Below, one piece after another: positions 1 through 5,216 of a stretch of 8,958 nucleotides of DNA; within the stretch, counting starts at the first letter, position 1; every line of letters begins with the position of its first letter. Where the stretch lies: positions 1 through 8,958 of the forward strand of contig JAISAN010000203.1 of assembly GCA_031266635.1 (NCBI GenBank), in the 5' to 3' direction. The notes below the pieces were generated by a model. That model did no database searches. It saw nothing but the letters and a program-made list of their open reading frames with translations, and was not told the origin of the DNA. This stretch comes from Treponema sp. GTDB taxonomy: Bacteria; Spirochaetota; Spirochaetia; Treponematales; Breznakiellaceae. The position numbers and the translations under genes were made by a program.

Positions 1-158
1 TCTTTAATCCAGTTAATTTCAATCGCGTCAAAATAGTCATCCCGGACGACTTTTTTGATCGCCTCCGCCACATTGGGGTCTTCCCCCCGCATGTTGGCGG
101 GGTAGGCCATAAAGCTGATAAGCCCCACCTTGAAATACTTGTGAATTGATTCTCTCAT
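1..158 (-). CDS. Sugar-phosphate isomerase/epimerase-like protein (TIM barrel), partial; possible hydroxypyruvate-isomerase role
   Basis: The first 52 codons of a minus-strand gene that runs off the left edge; no stop codon interrupts them. The start ATG at 158 is preceded by GAGG about nine bases upstream. The N-terminus begins MRESIHKYFKVGLISF and continues to DYFDAIEINWIK. A first strand followed by a helix and a second strand ending in a conserved acidic residue (here AIEIN) is what the xylose-isomerase-like/AP-endonuclease-2 TIM-barrel superfamily shows at its start. It lies 51 bp downstream of the glyoxylate carboligase-type gene on the same strand, so the two are probably cotranscribed. 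In E. coli, gcl is followed by hyi, a TIM-barrel enzyme that interconverts tartronate semialdehyde and hydroxypyruvate. A matching role here is inferred from position and fold only. Metal ligands and catalytic residues lie outside the window. Confidence 0.65.
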   Translation of the reverse strand, partial: MRESIHKYFKVGLISFMAYPANMRGEDPNVAEAIKKVVRDDYFDAIEINWIK

Positions 159-186
159 TTTGATAATCCTCGCTTCTTGTGGTATT

Positions 187-204
187 GGGGCCGGTAAAGG
201 CCCC
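187..204 (-). other. Intercistronic hairpin between the gcl-type gene and its downstream partner
   Basis: GGGGCC and GGCCCC form perfect 6-bp arms around a 6-nt loop, between the stop of the gcl-type gene (210) and the ribosome-binding site of the next gene. No U-run follows on the minus strand, so it is unlikely to be an efficient intrinsic terminator. It more likely protects the upstream message or sets the ratio of the two products. Confidence 0.5.
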
Positions 205-209
205 GGCTC

Positions 210-1883
210 TTAATAAACAAATTCCTTGCAGTTGTTCAGGGCGGCGCCCATGGAACAGTCAACCTGAGGATCGCAGACAATATCGATCACCGCGGGCTTG
301 CCCGAAGCCTGGGCCCGCTTCAGGGCCGGCCCGATTTCGTCGGGCTCAAACACCCGTTCCCCGTAGCAGGCAAACCCTTCTGCCACTTTGACATAATCTA
401 TCATTCCCTGGTTTTCTTCCATGGCCACGTCGCACTCGTAGCCGTAGGCGTACTTCTGGTTCTGCCGGATGAGCCCCAGGTAGGCGTTGTTCACCACCAC
501 CACGATGACGGGGATCTTGTGTTTGGCGCAGACCGCCAGTTCCTGGACGTGGAAGGTAAAGCCGAAGTCCCCCATGACCGCCACCGCCTGTTTTCCCGTG
601 GCGACCGCCGCCCCGAAGGCCGCGGGAATGTCGTAGCCCAGGGTTCCGGCGCCGCCCGAGGGGAGGTAATGCCGGACCCGGCTGACCCGCTGGAGCTGGC
701 CGGACCAAATCTGGGTGATCCCGCAGCCGGTGGTAAAAATGGCGTTATCCCCGAAGTAGTTGTTCAGTTCCCGGAACACCCGGTGGGGGATGATGGGCTT
801 TTGGGTATAACCGGTTTTCCGGGCCAGTTCCTTGCGGAGCTGGGGCAGATTGGCCGCGTCCACATGGCTGGCGGGCCTGCCGGTTTTTTTTGCCTCCGCG
901 ATAAGGGCCAGGATCGCCTTTTTCGCGTCCGCCACGATCCCCAGATCCGCGGGGAAAATCTTGCCGATTTCCCGGCTCTCAATATTGATGTGGATGAATT
1001 TGCGGTTCCCCCGGTACACGTCCAGGGCCCCGGTGTGGCGGTCCGTAAAGCGGCAGCCGATACCCAGTACCAGGTCCGAATCCAGGAACACCCGGTTCCC
1101 GATGGGCTGGCCCACCTGGATGCCGCAGTGCCCGGCGTTCAGGGGATGTTCCTCGGGGATGGCCCCCTTGGCCATGTAGGTGGTGATTACCGGCAATTTA
1201 AGGGTCTCCGCCAGTTCCCGGGCCGCGTCCGCCGCGTCCGCCAGAACCACCCCGCCGCCGATGAGGAGCAGCGGGTTTTTCGCCTCGTTGATCATGGCGA
1301 TGGCCCGGCTAATATCCGCCGGGGCCGGTTCCGGGGAAGCGATGGTCCGGGGCTTGTAGGAAGCGGGATCGAATTCAATGTCCGCGTTCTGGGTGTCCAG
1401 CGGCAGATCAATGACAATGGCCCCCGGTTTGCCTTCCCTGGCCAGATAAAAGGCTTCCTGAAAAATTTCCACCACCTTGGACGGGTCGGTGACGCAGTAG
1501 GTTTTTTTCGCCACGGGCTCGCAGATTTTCGCAATGTCCACGCACTGGAATGCGTCTTTCCCCAGTTGGGCGGTCACCGCCTGGCCGGTAATGGCAAGCA
1601 CCGGGATACTGTCGATGTTGCAGGTATACACCCCGGTTACAAAGTTTGTGGCCCCCGGCCCGGAGGTACAGAGCGCCACCGCCATGTTCCCCGAAGCCCG
1701 GTAATAGCCCCCCGCCGCGTGAACCGCCGCTTCCTCATGGCGGTGGCAATAATGCCGGATCTTGCTCTGCCCCAGGAATTTGTAGAGGCCGTTGATTCCC
1801 GCCCCCGGAATGCCGAATGCCGTGGTGATCCCCTCAATTTCGAGGATCTTGATAATCGCCTCAGACGCTTTCATCGTTCCCAT
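210..1883 (-). CDS. gcl: Glyoxylate carboligase-type ThDP-dependent enzyme (tartronate-semialdehyde synthase family)
   Basis: A 557-residue member of the acetohydroxyacid synthase/GCL group of thiamine-diphosphate enzymes. GCL joins two glyoxylates into tartronate semialdehyde and CO2 in the cytoplasm. The PYR domain covers about residues 1-165, the central FAD/nucleotide-type domain about 185-330, and the PP domain about 375-540. The ThDP-Mg motif runs from MGDFGF (437-442) to NN at 465-466, followed by AYLGLIRQ. GDF instead of GDG, NNAYLGLIRQ, CRFTDRHTG (277-285) and the C-terminal SMGAALNN match E. coli GCL, as I remember it, better than acetolactate synthase. E. coli GCL is about 593 residues, so this protein is slightly short. 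One clear oddity: RHEEAAVH (48-55) has Glu50, where E. coli GCL has Val51 instead of the canonical catalytic glutamate. The ATG at 1883 has AAGGAG six bases upstream; the Met three codons later is less well placed. Family is certain, exact substrate is not: acetolactate synthase-like activity is possible. Confidence 0.8.
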   Translation of the reverse strand: MGTMKASEAIIKILEIEGITTAFGIPGAGINGLYKFLGQSKIRHYCHRHEEAAVHAAGGYYRASGNMAVALCTSGPGATNFVTGVYTCNIDSIPVLAITGQAVTAQLGKDAFQCVDIAKICEPVAKKTYCVTDPSKVVEIFQEAFYLAREGKPGAIVIDLPLDTQNADIEFDPASYKPRTIASPEPAPADISRAIAMINEAKNPLLLIGGGVVLADAADAARELAETLKLPVITTYMAKGAIPEEHPLNAGHCGIQVGQPIGNRVFLDSDLVLGIGCRFTDRHTGALDVYRGNRKFIHINIESREIGKIFPADLGIVADAKKAILALIAEAKKTGRPASHVDAANLPQLRKELARKTGYTQKPIIPHRVFRELNNYFGDNAIFTTGCGITQIWSGQLQRVSRVRHYLPSGGAGTLGYDIPAAFGAAVATGKQAVAVMGDFGFTFHVQELAVCAKHKIPVIVVVVNNAYLGLIRQNQKYAYGYECDVAMEENQGMIDYVKVAEGFACYGERVFEPDEIGPALKRAQASGKPAVIDIVCDPQVDCSMGAALNNCKEFVY

Positions 1884-1930
1884 GATATGCTCCTTGTAAT
1901 TCTAATAGTTAAAATTCAATTCCAAGAATA

Positions 1931-1959
1931 AGTATATCGGGGGTTTTATAAAAAGGCAA
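1931..1959 (-). promoter_or_regulatory. Sigma-70-type promoter of the gcl-type operon, with A-tract UP-like element
   Basis: Read on the minus strand, a -35 TTGCCT (1954-1959) and a -10 TATACT (1931-1936) are separated by 17 bases. Directly upstream of the -35, two seven-A tracts separated by one C (1964-1978) resemble an UP element. The predicted transcript starts near 1924, leaving about a 40-nt leader that contains AAGGAG before the ATG at 1883. The spacer holds the palindrome TTTTATAAAA (1944-1953), which could be an operator or just AT-rich promoter DNA. Confidence 0.7.
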
Positions 1960-2009
1960 GCTCTTTTTTTGTTTTTTTATACTTTTTCCCGCTGAAGTCC
2001 AGGATATAA

Positions 2010-2018
2010 GGGGGGGGG
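2010..2018. repeat. Nine-G homopolymer tract upstream of the gcl-type operon
   Basis: Nine consecutive G residues lie about 50 bases upstream of the -35 of the gcl-type promoter. Runs of this length are prone to slippage. They can modulate promoter strength when close to polymerase or activator sites, but this one is rather far away. Confidence 0.5.
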
Positions 2019-2111
2019 CCACTTTCCGGGCATTTTTTCACGGCGGGGACATTATCTTTGGCCGCCGCGCTGCTCAGGCTCAAGCCTTCGCGCATGGAAC
2101 CGGTATTGTGG

Positions 2112-2184
2112 CCTTTTCTGTGCGCCGGGCGTGTGCTGTATTTTTTGCCTCACGCCCCTTGACGGGGCACCTTTACTCCGCCCC
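2112..2184 (+). repeat. Hairpin-forming dispersed repeat, copy A (related to the repeat at 8288-8361)
   Basis: This stretch shares TGCGCCGGGCGTGTG-type sequence, a T-rich stretch, then CAC/CAG-GCCCC-(T)TGAC-GGGGC with a segment near 8290-8345, in the same order and spacing. Two hairpins are visible: GGGCGTG (2127-2133) pairs perfectly with CACGCCC (2151-2157) around a T-rich loop, and GCCCC (2154-2158) pairs with GGGGC (2164-2168) around TTGAC. The two overlap and so are alternatives. It ends in CGCCCC at 2184, like the 31-bp unit repeated in the gap at 8207-8361. No coding potential is apparent. Confidence 0.6.
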
Positions 2185-2216
2185 GCCCTGGGCTCCAGCC
2201 TTGCCCCCATTATGTA

Positions 2217-2253
2217 AAGACTTGCGGAGGGCATCCGGCCCGGAGCAAGTCTT
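2217..2253. repeat. 9-bp perfect inverted repeat (hairpin)
   Basis: AAGACTTGC (2217-2225) and GCAAGTCTT (2245-2253) are perfect 9-bp arms around a 19-base loop. The loop itself contains TCCGG-C-CCGGA (2234-2244), so a compact stem on a stem is possible. No T-run follows on either strand, so a classical terminator is unlikely. The ten bases CATCCGGCCC within the loop recur at 8201-8210, beside the other repeat-rich gap. Confidence 0.55.
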
Positions 2254-2377
2254 CCGCCCACCCCCCAGCCGGGAAGCAGCATATTTTTTAATTTGTTTTG
2301 TCAATATATTATGAACCTTCTCTTTCGCCCATGTGGCAATCCGGGACCCCCCCGTGTATGCAGCGGCGGCAACTTTT

Positions 2378-2392
2378 CTGTATAGTACAGGT
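2378..2392 (+). promoter_or_regulatory. Candidate polB promoter -10 (leaderless start) overlapping a 13-bp palindrome
   Basis: TATAGT (2381-2386) ends exactly six bases before the ATG at 2393, the distance expected from a -10 hexamer to a transcription start, so the message would begin at the start codon. There is no Shine-Dalgarno sequence at a useful distance. The -35 is poor (TATGCA at 2357-2362, 18-base spacer). The -10 lies inside the palindrome CTGTA-TAG-TACAG (2378-2390), a plausible repressor site reminiscent of, but shorter than, the E. coli LexA box CTGT-N8-ACAG. Confidence 0.4.
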
Positions 2393-4969
2393 ATGGGGCG
2401 GGACGGCGGGGCGCTAAACGGCGACAACACTCTTTTCCGGGGCTTCCTGGTGCATTGTTACGCGGATTTCCGGCGGGACCGGCTCTACTGCGTCGGCCGC
2501 CTTATGGACGGCAGATCCTTCGCCGCCGTGGAAGACCGCTGGCGGCCCTATCTGCATATTTACGGGGAGGACAGGAGCCGGGCACTGTCCCTTCTTTCGC
2601 GCCTGTCTTTTGAGATCCGGGACGCGGAACTGGAAGCGTTTTCGGGAAGGGAGAAATTGTATATGCTCCGGTTTTCCCGGTACGGGGACAGAGCCAGGGC
2701 GGCGGAGACCCTGGAAAACGCCGGTATACCCAGTCCCGACGGGGATACAAAACCGGCGGACCTCTTTTTATCGGAAACATACATCCGGGGGCCTTTGGAA
2801 ATCCGGGGCCGGGTACGGCCGGGACGGCGGGTGGATCTGGTTATTCAGGAAAGTGAATTTTCAGCTCCCCCTAAAGGCGGCGAATGGTCCTCCGGGGACA
2901 TACCGCTCCGGGTCGCTTCCCTGGATATTGAAACCGATACCCGGACCGGGGTTATCCGGGCGGTATCTTTGGCCTGGACCGGCGGTCTTGCCGGGACGGG
3001 GACGGTTTCCGGGGCGGAGGGCGGCCTGGCGCGGGTGTGGCGGCCGGGGACAGAGCTGAATCCCGCGGGAATCCCCGCCGGAGACGGGGTGTTTTTCCAT
3101 TCCGATGAAAAATCCCTTCTCAGCGCTTTTACCGGCGATCTCCGCCGGGCCGATCCCGATGTAATCACGGGCTGGAATATCCTGGATTTTGATCTGGCCC
3201 GTTTATCGGAACGGTTCGCGGCCCTGGGGATCCCCTTCTGCCTGGGGCGGTCCGGAGAACCGGCAAAATATTTTGCCGGGGAAGTTTCGGCGAAATTCCC
3301 CGGCCGGGGCCGCCGTTCCGCCGCGGTACTGGCGCCTGGGCGGCAGGTGCTGGACGCCCTGCGGGTGGTTCGGGCCGGTTCCTGGGGCCGGACGGGAGGC
3401 CTGGGCGGCGGTTCTTCGGATTATACCCTGGAAGCGGTATCCCAGGCGGTGCTGGGGGAAGGGAAGATCGTCCACTCCTCGGGGGAAGAAAAGATCGCCG
3501 AACTGGACCGGCTGTACGCGGAGGAGCCCGGACGTTTCGGGGAATATTGTTACCGGGATGCGGAACTGGTGCTTCGGATCCTCGAAAAAACCGGCCTCTT
3601 CCGGTTGACCCTGGAACGGGCCGTCCTTACCGGGGTCAGTCTGGATAAGGCCTGGACCAGCGTGGTGAGTTTCGAGCAAATCTACGGCATGGAACTGCGG
3701 CGCCGGGGCATTGCCCCCCCGCACCGGGAACCGGAGGTCCGCGTCTCCGGCGCCGCCGGGGGAACCGTGCTGGACCCCCGGCCGGGGCTTTTTAACAATG
3801 TGGCGGTCTTTGATTTCCGCAGCCTTTACCCCACGATTATGCGGACCTTCAATATTGATCCCCTCTCCCATGCCCGTGTGTCCCCAGAACAAGCTCTGTC
3901 CCCCATTCAGGCCCCCAACGGCGCCGCCTTTTCCCGGGAACCGGGGGTCCTGCCCGCCCTGATCGCCGCTTATTTCGCTTCCCGCCGGGAAGCCCTGGAC
4001 CGGGGGGACGAAACCGCCGCTCATGTGTACAAAATCCTGATGAACAGTTTCTACGGGGTGCTGGGAACCGGGGCCTGCCGCTACGGCCGTACCGAACTGG
4101 CGGGAGCCATCACCTCCTTTGCCCGGAAGTGGCTCCTCCTTACCAGGGACTGGTTTGCGGAGCGGGGATTTTCCGTACTGTACGGGGACACGGATTCCCT
4201 TTTTGTGGAAACGGGCCTGGAGGACCGGGCCGTTTACCGGGATTTTGAGGAGCAAGGCGCCGCCCTGGCCGCCGGGGTAAACCGTTTTCTCCGGGAAAAA
4301 ATACAGGAAGCCTATCAACTAAACTCGTTCATCGAACTCCGTTTTGAAAAAGCCTACCGCCGTTTTTTGATTCCCCCCCTTCGGAACCTGGGGGATGAAG
4401 GGGAGAGCCGGGGCCGGGCCAAGGGCTATGGCGGCTATCTTATCCGGCCCGCCCCGTCGGGGACAACAGGCGGCGACACTCTGGGGGTAGAGGTGAAGGG
4501 CATGGAGGCGGTGCGGAGCGATTCGACCCCCCTGGCCCGGCGGCTCCAGCTTGAACTTCTGGAACTGGTGTTTTCCGGGGCCGGGGAGGCGGCTTTTCAG
4601 GACAGGATCCGGGAAACCTTAAAAAAACTCCGCGCCGGAGAGCTGGACGGGGAACTGATCTACCGGAAACGGCTGTCCCGGCCCCCCGAAACCTATACCG
4701 CCTCCACCCCGCCCCAGGTCAAGGCCGCCCGTGCCTTGGGCTGGAAAAACCGGCGGGGTACGGTGGAATACGTGTGGACCCAAAACGGGGCGGAACCGGC
4801 GGCCCTTCCCCACGGCCCCCTGGATTATGATCATTATGCCCTTTCCCAGGTTTTTCCTGTAGCCCACTCCATCGCTTCCGCCGCCCATTGGGACGCCGCT
4901 TCCCTGAGCCCCCGGCCGGCGGGACTTGGGGCCTTTGAACAGTCAGGCCAACTGGAGCTGGGTCTGTAA
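2393..4969 (+). CDS. polB: DNA polymerase II-type family B DNA polymerase with 3'-5' exonuclease
   Basis: 858 residues from the ATG at 2393 (E. coli Pol II has 783). It copies DNA, in E. coli during damage tolerance and replication restart, with a proofreading exonuclease. The exonuclease motifs are intact: Exo I SLDIET (Asp178, Glu180), Exo II GWNILDFD (Asp267) and Exo III YCYRD (Tyr385, Asp389). The polymerase motifs are motif A DFRSLYP (474-480), motif B KILMNSFYG (547-555) and motif C YGDTDS (597-602), carrying the catalytic aspartates 474, 599 and 601. The stretches ETVRxD-like MEAVRSDSTPLA, ELDGELIYRKRLSRP and RGTVEYVWTQNG match the C-terminal half of E. coli Pol II. It ends in QLELGL, a QLxLxL clamp-binding motif; E. 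coli Pol II ends QLGLF. A GTG at 2333 would add 20 residues, but it has no ribosome-binding site and homology starts after position 2393. The gene stands alone between a repeat-rich gap and the chemotaxis gene's own promoter. Confidence 0.9.
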   Translation: MGRDGGALNGDNTLFRGFLVHCYADFRRDRLYCVGRLMDGRSFAAVEDRWRPYLHIYGEDRSRALSLLSRLSFEIRDAELEAFSGREKLYMLRFSRYGDRARAAETLENAGIPSPDGDTKPADLFLSETYIRGPLEIRGRVRPGRRVDLVIQESEFSAPPKGGEWSSGDIPLRVASLDIETDTRTGVIRAVSLAWTGGLAGTGTVSGAEGGLARVWRPGTELNPAGIPAGDGVFFHSDEKSLLSAFTGDLRRADPDVITGWNILDFDLARLSERFAALGIPFCLGRSGEPAKYFAGEVSAKFPGRGRRSAAVLAPGRQVLDALRVVRAGSWGRTGGLGGGSSDYTLEAVSQAVLGEGKIVHSSGEEKIAELDRLYAEEPGRFGEYCYRDAELVLRILEKTGLFRLTLERAVLTGVSLDKAWTSVVSFEQIYGMELRRRGIAPPHREPEVRVSGAAGGTVLDPRPGLFNNVAVFDFRSLYPTIMRTFNIDPLSHARVSPEQALSPIQAPNGAAFSREPGVLPALIAAYFASRREALDRGDETAAHVYKILMNSFYGVLGTGACRYGRTELAGAITSFARKWLLLTRDWFAERGFSVLYGDTDSLFVETGLEDRAVYRDFEEQGAALAAGVNRFLREKIQEAYQLNSFIELRFEKAYRRFLIPPLRNLGDEGESRGRAKGYGGYLIRPAPSGTTGGDTLGVEVKGMEAVRSDSTPLARRLQLELLELVFSGAGEAAFQDRIRETLKKLRAGELDGELIYRKRLSRPPETYTASTPPQVKAARALGWKNRRGTVEYVWTQNGAEPAALPHGPLDYDHYALSQVFPVAHSIASAAHWDAASLSPRPAGLGAFEQSGQLELGL

Positions 4970-4985
4970 GGCCCGCCGGCGGGCC
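4970..4985 (+). terminator. Perfect 16-bp GC palindrome directly after the polB stop, terminator-like without U-run
   Basis: GGCCCGCCGGCGGGCC begins on the base after the TAA of polB and is self-complementary throughout; it would fold with about six pairs and a four-base loop. No T-run follows (the next bases are CAGGCTTGCG). It is either a weak or U-less terminator or a 3'-end stabiliser of the polB message. Confidence 0.45.
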
Positions 4986-4998
4986 CAGGCTTGCGTAA

Positions 4999-5027
4999 TT
5001 GTCATTTATAAAATAGTCTTCTATAAT
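4999..5027 (+). promoter_or_regulatory. Near-consensus sigma-70 promoter upstream of the chemotaxis receptor
   Basis: TTGTCA (4999-5004) and TATAAT (5022-5027) are separated by exactly 17 bases: five of six -35 positions and all six -10 positions match the consensus. The predicted start is near 5034, about 183 bases before the receptor's start codon, so the message would carry a long leader. It separates the receptor transcriptionally from polB. Confidence 0.7.
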
Positions 5028-5052
5028 AGATTATTAAATTATCATACCAGGG

Positions 5053-5084
5053 CTGTTTCAAAAACTGACCGGGTTTTAAAACAG
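5053..5084 (+). repeat. Imperfect hairpin in the leader of the chemotaxis receptor gene
   Basis: CTGTTT (5053-5058) pairs with AAACAG (5079-5084), and AAAAC (5061-5065) pairs with GTTTT (5073-5077), around a TGACCGG loop; one side has an extra base between the two stems. The left arm, GGCTGTTTCAAAA, is almost the same as GGCTGTTCCAAAA at 8116-8128 in the iclR leader, which suggests a short dispersed sequence family. It lies about 20 bases after the predicted transcription start. Confidence 0.45.
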
Positions 5085-5216
5085 GCTCATGTCATCAATC
5101 TGGTTAGACACCGTTTCGGAGCCGATACTATTTTTCAGGAAAAGCGTGGACCGGCGGTCTGAATCCATAATGCGTTTGTATTATGGACAGACTCTATTCC
5201 ATGCGGGGAGTATATT

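Larger units (their letters stand above)
1960..2377. other. Divergent intergenic region between the gcl-type gene and polB, no supported gene
   Basis: From left to right this gap holds two T7 tracts (1964-1978), a nine-G run (2010-2018), a repeat related to one near position 8300 (2112-2184), a 9-bp inverted repeat (2217-2253) and an AT-rich stretch (2280-2315). The AT-rich stretch contains a possible weak -10, TATTAT at 2307-2312, with only a T-run as -35. A 49-codon minus-strand open frame (2095 down to 1946) has no ribosome-binding site and overlaps the gcl promoter; I do not call it a gene. Confidence 0.55.

Noticed and set aside
519..1931. A 470-codon plus-strand open frame opposite the gcl-type gene
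   Set aside because: It is fully antisense to a gene with clear ThDP motifs; GC-rich third positions keep the opposite frame open. The translation is Gly/Arg/Pro-rich without recognisable domains.
1946..2095. A 49-codon minus-strand open frame upstream of the gcl-type gene
   Set aside because: No ribosome-binding site, it overlaps the gcl promoter, and its product is low-complexity and lysine-rich from the T tracts. A decayed gene fragment cannot be excluded.
3203..4318. A 371-codon minus-strand open frame inside polB
   Set aside because: Antisense to conserved polymerase motifs A, B and C; composition is typical of a shadow frame and there is no ribosome-binding site.
5121..5128. A sigma-28 flagellar/chemotaxis promoter for the receptor
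   Set aside because: GCCGATAC matches the -10 well, but no TAAA-type -35 lies at the proper distance, and a much better sigma-70 promoter is present at 4999-5027.
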